A DNA stretch of 11,080 nt from CAZIGM01 sp964538675 (GTDB taxonomy: Bacteria > Bacillota > Bacilli > Tepidibacillales > Tepidibacillaceae): the NCBI GenBank assembly GCA_964538675.1, contig CAZIGM010000052.1:1-11080 (forward strand). Reading direction: 5' to 3'. Positions 1 through 6,897 of this stretch are shown here, in pieces. How positions within the stretch are numbered: position 1 is the stretch's first letter; each line of letters begins with the position of its first letter. The notes below the pieces were generated by a model. It had not been told where the DNA came from. It did not search any database and saw only the letters and a program-made list of their open reading frames with translations. Made by a program: the position numbers and the translations under genes.

Positions 1-467
1 CTTTTCCTCACATCATTAAAACAAATCTCATTCTTTGTAAGGTCTTTTTTTGCTTTACTTATTAAATTAGGTAATTCTAGTTCAAGAAAAAGAATTTCTT
101 CAATCTCATCTACTGTTATCTCTGCTTCATAAATGTCATAACCAGGTTTGCTGCCAGCACCTTGAATTTCTTTATTATTGTTGTCATTTTTTGCTATTAC
201 ATTACCAACTTCTGTATCACCATTCCCTTGACCACATAATTTTTGTTTATTTATATTGTATTTAAACTTATATTCTTCAAGTGATTTAATAGGAATTTTT
301 ATTATACTATTACCATCAGATAAGATGATACCCTCTTCACTTATTAAATCAGGCAGATTGTTTCTTATTGCTTCACGCACTTTATTGTTGTGACGCATTT
401 GATCTTCGTATCCTTTTCGATGTAATGACCAATCCTCATTAGAAATAATGAAGAGAGGTTGATTCAT
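1..467 (-). CDS. yhbH: Sporulation protein YhbH (DUF444), N-terminal part, cut by the window edge
   Basis: About 155 residues are visible, reading leftward off position 1, so the C-terminal part is missing. The start ATG at 465-467 has an AGGAGGGG ribosome binding site and lies 14 bases after the prkA stop. I recognise the YhbH/DUF444 family from the N-terminal signature (EDWSLHRKGYEDQMRHNNKV, then AIRNNLPDLI), the KIPIKSLEEYKFKYN stretch and the GQGNGD motif around residues 84-89. Family members in Bacillus are expressed in the mother cell during sporulation and are usually encoded next to PrkA. Their biochemical role is not settled; the C-terminal half normally carries a VWA-like fold that cannot be seen here. 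The gene is surely co-transcribed with prkA. Confidence 0.93.
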   Translation of the reverse strand, partial: MNQPLFIISNEDWSLHRKGYEDQMRHNNKVREAIRNNLPDLISEEGIILSDGNSIIKIPIKSLEEYKFKYNINKQKLCGQGNGDTEVGNVIAKNDNNNKEIQGAGSKPGYDIYEAEITVDEIEEILFLELELPNLISKAKKDLTKNEICFNDVRK

Positions 468-481
468 ATATACCCCTCCTA

Positions 482-2377
482 TTACCTATTTAATAAACTA
501 CCCACATACTTTAATAGCTCATTTGCACAAGTAGAACAATACCCATGCTCCTCAATTAATCTATCACTAACTTGATTTATCTTCCTTAATTGATTTTCAT
601 CTGGAGTTCTAGACGATGTTGTTATTTTTACTACATCCTTTAAGTCTGCAAAAAGCTTTTTTTGAATAGCCTCTCGTAAACCATTATGACTCATATAATC
701 AAACCTTTTCCCTTTTCTCGCATAAGTAGATATTCTTATCAATATTTCCTCCCTAAATGATGTTTTTGCATTTTCAGAAATACCAATTTGTTCTTCAATC
801 GACCTCATTAATCTTTCATCTGGCTTTAATTCTTCTCCTGTAATTGGATCCTCTATTCTACCTTTATGGCAATAGGCTTCTACATTATCTAAGTAGTTCT
901 CCATTAATGTCTTAGCTGATTCTTCATAAGAATACACAAACGCCTTTTGTACTTCGTTTTTTGCTTTTTCATCATATTCCTTTCTTGCTATGTAAAGATA
1001 ATTAAGATATTTCTCCCGTTCTTCTTTAGTAATAGAAAGATGCTGTTCCAATCCATCTTTAAGTGATCTTAATAAATCTAAAGCATTAATGCAATTTTTC
1101 TCTTCTTTTATTAAGGCACTTGAAATACGATTAATAACATATCTAGGATCTATGCCATTCATTCCTTCTCCTTGGTACTCATTTTTTAGATCATGTAAAT
1201 CAGTTTCATTAAAACCTTCTACATCCTGACCGTCATATAATCGCAATTTCTTTAAGTTGTCTATGTTATGTCTTTTTGATTCTTTTAATCTAGTAAGAAT
1301 AGTAAATATTCCTGCCGTATGTAAGGCGTGAGGGGCTATGTGAATACCTTCTATATCACTCTCATTTATTAATTTTCTATATATTTTCTCTTCTTCAGTT
1401 AAATTTAAATTATAAGAAATTGGCATAACAATTATTCTTGATTGCAATGCTTCATTTCTCTTGTTACTTATGAATGCTCTGTATTCTATTTCATTGGTAT
1501 GAGCTACTATTAATTCATCTGCTGATATTAAAGCGAATCTTCCTGCCTTAAAGTTGCCTTCCTGTGTTAAAGATAATAGATTCCACAAAAATTTTTCATC
1601 CGCTTTAAGCATTTCTTGAAATTCCATCAAACCACGATTGCTTTTGTTTAACTCACCATCAAATCGATATGCTCTTGGATCAGATTCAGATCCATATTCA
1701 GCTATAGTTGAGAAATCTATACTACCTGTTAAATCCGCAATATCTTGAGATTTGGGATCTGATGGTGAAAAGGTTCCTATACCTATTCTTTTATCTTCAG
1801 AAAAAATAACTCTTTCAATTCTAACTCTTTTAACCTCGCCATTATATTCGTTATCAAGTCGCAACTTGCATATAGGGCAAAGATTACCTTCAATTTTAAT
1901 TCCAAACTCTTTTTCAAATTCAGGTCTAAGTTCATTTGGGATTAAATGAAGTGGCTCTTCATGCATTGGACACCCTTTAATTCCATATAGAGCACCCGCC
2001 TCGGTTCTTGAGTACTTTTCTAATCCTCTTTTTAACATAGTAACAATTGTTGATTTACCACCGCTTACTGGTCCCATAAGTAATAATATTCTTTTCCTAA
2101 CATCTAATCTTTTTGCAGCAGAATGAAAATACTCTTCAACTAAGCGTTCAATTGCTTGATCTAAACCAAAAAGCTGAGATTTAAAGAACTCATATTGGAT
2201 TCTTCCACCTATTTCAGTTTTTCCTGCATTAATTATCATTTGATAAACTCTTGAATGTGAGGTGTGTGCAATTTCCGGACGTAATTTTACCATTTCCAGA
2301 TAATCAATAAATGCTCCTTCCCACAATAAATCTTTTTCCTTATTACGATAATCAACTATCCTATTTAAAATATCCAT
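482..2377 (-). CDS. prkA: PrkA, AAA+ serine kinase/protease-like sporulation regulator
   Basis: The protein has 631 residues, the usual length of the Bacillus homologue. It has an N-terminal AAA+ domain with Walker A GPVSGGKST at 102-110, a Walker B-like segment GLMEFQEMLK at about 249-258, a sensor-like ISADELIVAHTNE stretch at 284-296, and SRIIVMPI with a candidate arginine finger near 313. Inserted in the AAA domain are C136-x2-H139 and C167-x2-C170, a pattern that suggests a bound metal. The PrkA-type C-terminal domain follows and ends in YCSTCA (613-618). The family is described as a serine protein kinase, and more recent work on Bacillus subtilis describes it as an ATP-dependent protease; in both views it promotes sporulation gene expression. 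The ATG follows GAGGAGGG. yhbH lies 14 bases downstream. Confidence 0.96.
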   Translation of the reverse strand: MDILNRIVDYRNKEKDLLWEGAFIDYLEMVKLRPEIAHTSHSRVYQMIINAGKTEIGGRIQYEFFKSQLFGLDQAIERLVEEYFHSAAKRLDVRKRILLLMGPVSGGKSTIVTMLKRGLEKYSRTEAGALYGIKGCPMHEEPLHLIPNELRPEFEKEFGIKIEGNLCPICKLRLDNEYNGEVKRVRIERVIFSEDKRIGIGTFSPSDPKSQDIADLTGSIDFSTIAEYGSESDPRAYRFDGELNKSNRGLMEFQEMLKADEKFLWNLLSLTQEGNFKAGRFALISADELIVAHTNEIEYRAFISNKRNEALQSRIIVMPISYNLNLTEEEKIYRKLINESDIEGIHIAPHALHTAGIFTILTRLKESKRHNIDNLKKLRLYDGQDVEGFNETDLHDLKNEYQGEGMNGIDPRYVINRISSALIKEEKNCINALDLLRSLKDGLEQHLSITKEEREKYLNYLYIARKEYDEKAKNEVQKAFVYSYEESAKTLMENYLDNVEAYCHKGRIEDPITGEELKPDERLMRSIEEQIGISENAKTSFREEILIRISTYARKGKRFDYMSHNGLREAIQKKLFADLKDVVKITTSSRTPDENQLRKINQVSDRLIEEHGYCSTCANELLKYVGSLLNR

Positions 2378-2408
2378 AGTACCCTCCTCTCAATTCTGAT
2401 TAATATTA

Positions 2409-2416
2409 ATTTTATG
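2409..2416 (-). promoter_or_regulatory. Possible sigma-E-like -10 box for prkA
   Basis: On the minus strand CATAAAAT lies 32 bases before the prkA ATG. It differs by one base from the sigma-E -10 consensus CATACAAT, and prkA is sigma-E dependent in B. subtilis. I see no convincing -35 element at the expected distance because the upstream DNA is A-rich, so this is only a suggestion. Confidence 0.35.
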
Positions 2417-2462
2417 CCAATACTTTTCTTTTTTTCTTCTAAATTAGATTATTTTTTTGAGA

Positions 2463-2498
2463 AAATAAAAAAAGACCAGTAACATACATTGTATCTGG
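2463..2498 (-). terminator. Probable Rho-independent terminator upstream of prkA
   Basis: Read on the minus strand, CCAG, ATACA, one A, TGTAT, a GTTA bulge and CTGG form a bulged hairpin, followed directly by TCTTTTTTTATTTT. It would stop leftward transcripts from the VanZ cluster, and through repeat A, before they reach prkA. The four-base bulge weakens the call. Confidence 0.5.
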
Positions 2499-2571
2499 AT
2501 TTCAAAGTAAAAATTATTATATTATAATGTCTTAAGTTTTTAATTAAAATGAATTTAGGATAAATCTCACA

Positions 2572-2726
2572 TAGCACGACTAAATGCTTTAGCATTATAG
2601 CGTGACTTGTGCTCTTGAATTAGCAACGATGGGTTACTTCTTGTGTGCATAGGACGACTTGACACTTTAGTGTCTTAGCGTCACTTGCATAGCATGACTA
2701 AGTGCTTTAGCACATTAGCATGACTT
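2572..2726 (+). repeat. Seven-unit array of TAGCRTGACTW with palindromic spacers (inside copy A)
   Basis: Eleven-base units start at 2572, 2598, 2621, 2650, 2676, 2690 and 2716; the third (TAGCAACGATG) is degenerate. Three pairs are spaced 26 bases start to start, and each brackets a palindrome: AATGC-TTTA-GCATT, GACAC-TTTA-GTGTC and GTGC-TTTA-GCAC. Stem bases differ between cassettes while pairing and loop stay the same. The pattern superficially resembles a miniature repeat-spacer array, but the spacers are palindromes and not foreign sequence. Confidence 0.8.
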
Positions 2727-2757
2727 GTGCTCTTGAGTGTACTTTTGAGTGCATAAA

Positions 2758-2785
2758 TTCAGGTGGAGTTTAAACTCCATCTGAA
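2758..2785 (+). repeat. Terminal hairpin of copy A
   Basis: TTCAGGTGGAGTT, a TA loop and AACTCCATCTGAA form a 13-bp stem with one G-T pair. The same hairpin is in copy B (6712-6739) with a changed loop. The VanZ stop codon (2770-2772) sits at its apex. Read leftward it could slow or end transcription, but there is no T-run after it. Confidence 0.75.
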
Positions 2786-3393
2786 TAAAATTTGGCTTTA
2801 TAAATAATGTATCCTATTCCTGCACCAATGCTATTTAAGATAACATCATCAATATCAGTACCTCGATTGCTAACCATTAATTGAATTATTTCAATTGACG
2901 AAGAAATTAAAATTGCCACTAATAATACTTTTATAAAACCCGAAATTTTATTATAAAGTAGAGGTAGATATATGCCTAAAGGAAGAAGCATAATTAGATT
3001 GCCAATAATTTGACGATCAAAAATGCTATAGTAATTAAAAATAGTAAACGGGACTAAATTAAATCCTACACCATTATTAATTCGATAATAAAACATATCC
3101 AGCATTACTTGCCATGATAATTCTCTAAATAAAATAAAATATATTGTTAAAGATAGAACTGCAAATATATAAACATAAAAACTTGATTGTATAAATATTT
3201 GTATTAAAGTAAGTTGCTCTCTTTTCAAAACATCAATTATTACAAATAAATACAATGGCAAAAGATTAATAATAATTTCTAAAAACCCAGCTATACCCAT
3301 AGTATCGTATTCCCAAGCATAATTAGCATCAATGAATAAGAACGTTATTATTAATAAAGGTATCACTGTAATTATTTTTTTAAACGTCGCCAT
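2770..3393 (-). CDS. VanZ-family membrane protein
   Basis: The protein has 207 residues from the ATG at 3391-3393, which has TAGGAG 11 bases upstream. An in-frame ATG 48 bases earlier lies inside the preceding gene and lacks a ribosome binding site. Six likely membrane segments fall at about 5-22, 36-55, 66-89, 130-146, 154-172 and 185-198. The VanZ signature is clear: N132-x5-PLG, E168-x2-Q171, then R177-x2-D-x-DDVI-x-N-x2-G to residue 190 and GIGYIIY. VanZ in the vancomycin cluster gives low-level teicoplanin resistance; most relatives have no assigned function. The start is 26 bases after the methyltransferase stop, so the two are probably co-transcribed. The last six residues (FYSDGV) and the stop lie in the terminal hairpin of repeat copy A, so the C-terminus has been shaped by the element. 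Confidence 0.88.
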   Translation of the reverse strand: MATFKKIITVIPLLIITFLFIDANYAWEYDTMGIAGFLEIIINLLPLYLFVIIDVLKREQLTLIQIFIQSSFYVYIFAVLSLTIYFILFRELSWQVMLDMFYYRINNGVGFNLVPFTIFNYYSIFDRQIIGNLIMLLPLGIYLPLLYNKISGFIKVLLVAILISSSIEIIQLMVSNRGTDIDDVILNSIGAGIGYIIYKAKFYSDGV

Positions 3394-3419
3394 TAATAAT
3401 TCAGCTCCTAAAAGAGTAT

Positions 3420-4193
3420 CTATATCTTTTTTTCTGCACATGTAGCTATAAATGTTTTTATATATTTATCTAATGGAGAAATACCACCATAATCATCTTC
3501 GTAAAATCCAGTTATAACAAAACCAGCATCTATCTGTCCTTTAATCTGGTCCTCTAAGCTATGTCCAAATACAAGTGGTTCCTTACTGTTAATATATTTA
3601 TTTAGTTCCTCTGATGTAAGACTCTTTAAATCTGAATATGGTATTGAATGCATTACCTCAAAGATACCTTTATTAAGTTGATTATAGTCAAAAATAAAAA
3701 TGTTTGGATTTGCTATTCCCGATAGTAATCTTCCACCGTTTTTTAATACTCTACTTGCTTCATTCCATACAGGAATAATATTATCAACAAAAATATTAGA
3801 TACAGGGTGAATAATTAAGTCAAATACCTTATTATCAAAACAAGATAAATCTCTCATATCCCCTTGTACTGTTTTAATATTTAATCCATCACGTTTTGCA
3901 ACAAATTCTTCAGACTTTAATTGCTCTATTGAATTATCAAACACCGTTACATTTGCACCAACTGCAGCTAGAACTGGTCCTTGCTGTCCTCCCCCACTTG
4001 CTAAACACAATACATTTTTATTAGTAATATCACCAAACCAATTTCTTGGCACTTCCCTTGTTGGTGTAAGCACAATAACCCAATCACCTTTTCTTGCAGC
4101 TTCTATAATTTCACTAGATACTGGTTTTGTCCAAACATCACCAATCTTAACCTGATTATCCCAAGCTCCACTATTATATTTAACGTAATCCAT
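3420..4193 (-). CDS. Class I SAM-dependent methyltransferase, substrate unknown
   Basis: The protein has 257 residues. The Rossmann-type SAM-binding features are visible: motif I VLCLASGGGQ at 61-70, the acidic end of strand 2 at D86 (VTVFDNS), motif GDMRDL at 111-116, strand 4 FDLIIHP at 124-130, and VLKNGGRLLSG at 149-159. The N-terminal NSGAWDNQV stretch is common in small-molecule methyltransferases of this class in Firmicutes. Nothing in the sequence fixes the substrate. The ATG has GAGGAG eight bases upstream. The gene lies 24 bases after the YciI-like gene and just before the VanZ gene, suggesting one leftward transcript under or next to the TetR regulator. It could belong to a resistance or detoxification set, but that is inference from neighbours only. 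Confidence 0.85.
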   Translation of the reverse strand: MDYVKYNSGAWDNQVKIGDVWTKPVSSEIIEAARKGDWVIVLTPTREVPRNWFGDITNKNVLCLASGGGQQGPVLAAVGANVTVFDNSIEQLKSEEFVAKRDGLNIKTVQGDMRDLSCFDNKVFDLIIHPVSNIFVDNIIPVWNEASRVLKNGGRLLSGIANPNIFIFDYNQLNKGIFEVMHSIPYSDLKSLTSEELNKYINSKEPLVFGHSLEDQIKGQIDAGFVITGFYEDDYGGISPLDKYIKTFIATCAEKKI

Positions 4194-4217
4194 TTAATTA
4201 TCTCCTCTCAAAACAGT

Positions 4218-4544
4218 TTACATAACTCCCATATGATTATTAGATTCACATGAAAGTTGCCAAGTACGGACTTCACATTTTTCTACTTCATTTTTAATAA
4301 ATGGATCAGAATTAGCAATTTCATTTGCTTCAAAAATTGATGACGCTTTTATAATAATCATTCCACCATCGTAATCTGAAAAAGGACCACATAAAACTAA
4401 TTTATGGTCTCTTTCTAAGTTTTGTAAATATTTCACATGCTCCAATATTAACTCCTTACTCAAATTTTTACCTTCAATTTTTGAAAGAAGAATAACATAT
4501 AGCTCATTATACCCTTGATAACAGTCATCATTTCTTTTAGTCAC
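4218..4544 (-). CDS. YciI-like (YCII domain) protein
   Basis: The gene gives 108 residues from a GTG at 4542-4544, which has AAGGGG eight bases upstream. A longer reading from a GTG at 4581-4583 has its purine run touching the start codon and is less likely. The fold signature is present: H36 in EHVKYL, then LVLCGPFSDYDGGMIII (50-65), an EANEIANSDPF stretch (72-82), and EVRTWQL near the end. YCII proteins are small dimeric ferredoxin-like folds; the conserved His and an Asp are proposed active-site residues, and some members act as dehydrochlorinases or muconolactone isomerase relatives. The activity here is unknown. It sits between the TetR gene (82 bases away) and the methyltransferase (24 bases). 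Confidence 0.8.
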   Translation of the reverse strand: MTKRNDDCYQGYNELYVILLSKIEGKNLSKELILEHVKYLQNLERDHKLVLCGPFSDYDGGMIIIKASSIFEANEIANSDPFIKNEVEKCEVRTWQLSCESNNHMGVM

Positions 4545-4626
4545 ATATTCGTCCCCTTTATCTACAAATCCTAATAGTCCCACCTCAAAAATATTTTTAC
4601 TTCATTATTATTCTGTCTCGTTAATT

Positions 4627-5244
4627 CTAATCATTTCCTAAGCCTAAAATATTAGCTGGTTCTAAAAACATTATCCTTGACAAAATCAATGATACATCTC
4701 GAGGAGATTCTTTCATCCCACTTTCTAACCACTGTTGAATAACACCAAGATATGTTGAGCTAATATAAGCAATAAAATATTCAACTGGAACACTCATATT
4801 GATTTTTATTGATAGCTTTCCCATGTTTTTTTGAATATTATTTTTCATCATTTCCTTCAATTTTACTTGGAAAGAGGGATCACCTTTTGGACCTAAAATA
4901 ACCTTTACAAATTTAGAATGTTCAAAAAAATAATCGAATAATTTAATCAAAAATGGAAAAGGTTCACGATTATAGTCAAAGTTTAATACTTCTTTTAAAA
5001 TTATTTCCTGGAGTTCTTTGGTAATCTCTTCCACACCTCTAATAATCTCATTTTCACTTTGCTCCAATAAATCATATTTATCACGGTAATGTAAATAAAA
5101 CGTTCCACGATTAATATTGGCCTTTTCTGTTAAATCACTAATGGTGATTCCCTCAAACCCTTTTTCCTCTAATAGTTCTGTAAAAGCATCTTGAATCATT
5201 TGTCTTGTTCGAATAATTCGTCTATCTATATATTGATTTTTCAT
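4627..5244 (-). CDS. TetR-family regulator, YhgD-like
   Basis: The protein has 205 residues from the ATG at 5242-5244, with GGAG nine bases upstream. An in-frame TTG at 5257-5259 would put GGAG inside the gene, so the shorter form is chosen. Residues 5-60 are a typical TetR DNA-binding domain with the signature TISDLTEKANINRGTFYLHY at 34-53. The C-terminal ligand domain, with a YFFEHSKFVKVILGPKGDPSF stretch, resembles the TetR_C_8 group, in which regulators often sit beside YhgE-like membrane proteins. Here such a gene is divergent across a 200-bp gap that contains a long inverted repeat. Repression of the divergent gene, and perhaps of its own transcript, is the simplest model. Leftward genes for YciI-like, methyltransferase and VanZ proteins may be in the same transcript. 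Confidence 0.9.
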   Translation of the reverse strand: MKNQYIDRRIIRTRQMIQDAFTELLEEKGFEGITISDLTEKANINRGTFYLHYRDKYDLLEQSENEIIRGVEEITKELQEIILKEVLNFDYNREPFPFLIKLFDYFFEHSKFVKVILGPKGDPSFQVKLKEMMKNNIQKNMGKLSIKINMSVPVEYFIAYISSTYLGVIQQWLESGMKESPRDVSLILSRIMFLEPANILGLGND

Positions 5245-5327
5245 TTTTCCCATCTCCAATTTTTAAAAGTAAATGAACAAAATGTAATTACGTGTTAACT
5301 AATAGACATGTTTTTTTTTATTGTTTA

Positions 5328-5355
5328 TTGCTATCTAGAATATTTAAATTATAAT
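5328..5355 (+). promoter_or_regulatory. Probable sigma-A promoter of the YhgE-like gene
   Basis: TTGCTA (5328-5333), a 16-base spacer and a perfect TATAAT (5350-5355) point rightward to the gene starting at 5449. The -10 box lies within the left arm of the inverted repeat at 5343-5400, as expected for a repressor-controlled promoter. Confidence 0.6.
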
Positions 5356-5400
5356 ATACATTGTGAGTACTAATCAACAGTATGTACATTATAATTTAAA
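5343..5400. promoter_or_regulatory. Long inverted repeat, candidate operator of the TetR regulator
   Basis: Arms at 5343-5361 (TTTAAATTATAATATACAT) and 5382-5400 match at 18 of 19 positions, separated by 20 bases. Each arm contains TATAAT reading into the repeat from its own side: rightward at 5350-5355 and leftward at 5388-5393. The leftward box could serve the tetR gene, though I see no good -35 for it. The arms are longer and farther apart than in a classic TetR operator, so two regulator dimers or a cruciform-like site are possible. Confidence 0.6.
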
Positions 5401-5448
5401 CTATTATTTTTCGTACTCTAATGAAATAAATAGTAAGGAGATGTATTT

Positions 5449-6642
5449 ATGAGTATTTTAAAAAATAAAATGCTTTTATTACTACCTATTATTGTGTTAG
5501 TAGTGATTTTCGTCTTTGCCTTAATACTTATACCTTCAGTTAATTCAACACCAAAAAATTTACCAGTTGCAATTGTTAATGAGGACCAAGGATTTAATAT
5601 TCCTAATCAAGGACAATTGAATATGGGAAATACGATTGTTGATAATATCAAAAATATGTCAAGCATAACATCTGATAAAGACCCTGTTATTGAGTGGATT
5701 GAGGTAGAGAGTTATGAGGCTGTGCAAACGGGACTAAACAATCAAGAATATTATGCTGCATTAGTTATTCCAAAAGATTATAGTGCAAAACAATTTTCTC
5801 TAATGACTCCAAATCCATCTTCACCAGAACTTGAAATATTTATAAATCAAGGTATGAACGCAACTACAGCTAATATGATAAGTCAAATGTTAAATGGAAT
5901 AGTTGATAACATTAATAGTGGCGTACGTACACAACTTATGGAAGGTTTTGAAGAACAAGGCGGGACCATTACAACTGAGCTAGCTTCCCTTTTAGTGTCG
6001 CCAATAACTAAAAAAGTAACTAATGTTAATGAAATAGGTGCAAATAGTGCAAATGGGAATGCTCCCGTAATATTCCTTCAACCACTTTGGATGGCATGTA
6101 TAGCTGGGGCAGCCGTGCTATTTACAATGCGAAAAAAATATACTCTAGCTAATCGTACAGAAGGATTTATTACTTTGTTAGTAGAGGTACTTGAAGGAGC
6201 TGTTCTCGCTCTTGTTGCTGGTTTTGGATTGACATGGATAGCTAGTGGTTTGTTGGGACTAAACATTCCGCAATTTACAGATACTGCATTGTTTTTATCA
6301 ATCACTTATTTTAGCTTTTTCTTAATGATACTAGCAACTATTTCTTGGATAGGTCTTAGGGGAGGATTGGCAATCTATGTCATTATTTTATTCTTTGGTG
6401 CGCCACTATTAGCAATGCCACCAGAGTTCTTATCTCCATTTTATCGTGATTGGATATACTCTTGGTTACCAATGCGTTATATGGTGGATGGTCTCAGGGA
6501 ATTATTCTTCTTTAGCAAAGAGTTAAGCTGGAATCAACCTACCGCAGTTTTAGTAGGAATTGGGCTAGTAAGTTTATTAATACTATTAGCATCAGTTCTA
6601 AAATCTGATTCTAGTAAAAAAATAAATTCTGAATTGGTATAA
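5449..6642 (+). CDS. YhgE/Pip-like ABC-2-type membrane protein
   Basis: The protein has 397 residues. One N-terminal membrane segment (about 9-29) is followed by a large extracytoplasmic part (30-205) that begins with the family hallmark LPVAIVNEDQGF (38-49). Then come about five segments near 207-227, 241-268, 280-301, 305-325 and 365-383, with LPMRYMVDGLRELFFFS at 340-356 before the last one. This layout matches YhgE/Pip and DUF3533 relatives of the ABC-2 permease group; Pip was named as a phage infection protein in Lactococcus. It lacks the very long coiled middle of full-size Pip. No ATPase gene is adjacent. AAGGAG lies eight bases before the ATG. It is divergent from the TetR gene and probably regulated by it. 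A transport or export role is inference. Confidence 0.85.
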   Translation: MSILKNKMLLLLPIIVLVVIFVFALILIPSVNSTPKNLPVAIVNEDQGFNIPNQGQLNMGNTIVDNIKNMSSITSDKDPVIEWIEVESYEAVQTGLNNQEYYAALVIPKDYSAKQFSLMTPNPSSPELEIFINQGMNATTANMISQMLNGIVDNINSGVRTQLMEGFEEQGGTITTELASLLVSPITKKVTNVNEIGANSANGNAPVIFLQPLWMACIAGAAVLFTMRKKYTLANRTEGFITLLVEVLEGAVLALVAGFGLTWIASGLLGLNIPQFTDTALFLSITYFSFFLMILATISWIGLRGGLAIYVIILFFGAPLLAMPPEFLSPFYRDWIYSWLPMRYMVDGLRELFFFSKELSWNQPTAVLVGIGLVSLLILLASVLKSDSSKKINSELV

Positions 6643-6649
6643 TAAAATA

Positions 6650-6684
6650 AAAAATCCACTTCTCAAAATAAGAAGTGGATTTTT
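6650..6684 (+). terminator. Strong Rho-independent terminator, probably bidirectional
   Basis: AAAAATCCACTTCT (6650-6663), a seven-base loop and AGAAGTGGATTTTT (6671-6684) form a perfect 14-bp stem with T-runs on both strands. It begins seven bases after the YhgE-like stop. It could also stop leftward transcripts from the DUF3784 gene after they pass repeat B. Confidence 0.92.
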
Positions 6685-6694
6685 ATATTTACTC

Positions 6695-6890
6695 TATAAA
6701 GCCGAACTTTATTCAGATGGAGTTTTAACTCCACCTGAATTTATGCCACTCAAGAGTACAAGTCACGCTATAATGCTAAAGCATTTAGTCATGCTATGTG
6801 AGACTTATCCTAAATTCATTTTCCCCCACTTAACATAGCGTGACTTACGCACTTTGTGTGTAAGTGAGGGTCTTATCTTATCTGGATAAA
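6695..6890 (-). repeat. Composite repeat element, copy B (complete, shortest array)
   Basis: Read on the minus strand this copy runs from the left terminal repeat TTTATCCAGAT (6880-6890) through the CCCTCACTTA / TAAGTGGGGG stem, the AAAATGAATTTAGGATAAG joint, one cassette of two units around AATGC-TTTA-GCATT, and the terminal hairpin, to the right terminal repeat (6708-6718). It ends at the shared edge GGCTTTATA. Units are at 6760-6770 and 6786-6796 (26 bases apart) and, in opposite orientation, at 6836-6846 next to a second palindrome (6847-6861). The distance between the outer ends of the terminal repeats is 183 bases. It fills the gap between two convergent genes. Confidence 0.85.
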
Positions 6891-6897
6891 TCGAGAA

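Larger units (their letters stand above)
2546..2802 (+). repeat. Composite repeat element, copy A (longest array; left block missing)
   Basis: This copy shares with copies B and C the stretch from AAAATGAATTTAGGATAA through the first unit-palindrome-unit cassette. With B it also shares the CTCTTGAGTG joint, the AAATTCAGG hairpin and the GGCTTTATA edge. It lacks the CCCCACTTA block found at the left of B and C. Its right terminal repeat is ATCTGAATAAA (2779-2789). It is longer than B in the shared part because about 118 extra bases, holding two more cassettes, lie between two copies of GACTTGTGCTCTTGA. The right end overlaps the 3' end of the VanZ gene. No protein is encoded inside, so this looks like a non-autonomous (MITE- or REP-like) element. 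Boundaries come from comparing the three copies and are accurate to about ten bases. Confidence 0.85.

Noticed and set aside
1752..1949. Plus-strand open frame inside prkA
   Set aside because: It is antisense to the conserved PrkA AAA domain and has no recognisable domain or ribosome binding site.
2491..2500. Possible second terminal repeat (ATCTGGAT) left of copy A
   Set aside because: It points the wrong way for a left end of copy A, matches only eight or nine bases, and is explained by the hairpin at 2463-2498.
2546..2802. CRISPR array
   Set aside because: The units are only 11 bases, spacers are palindromes or short linkers of uneven length, units occur in both orientations, and no cas gene is present.
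6078..6305. Minus-strand open frame inside the YhgE-like gene
   Set aside because: It is a shadow of the membrane-segment coding frame, with no start signals.
6641..6835. Open frame through copy B on the plus strand (reading LYSDGV, then LTPPEFMPLK and on)
   Set aside because: It has no ribosome binding site, runs through a terminator, and lies wholly in repeat DNA. It matters only as a possible C-terminal extension for genes that the element enters.
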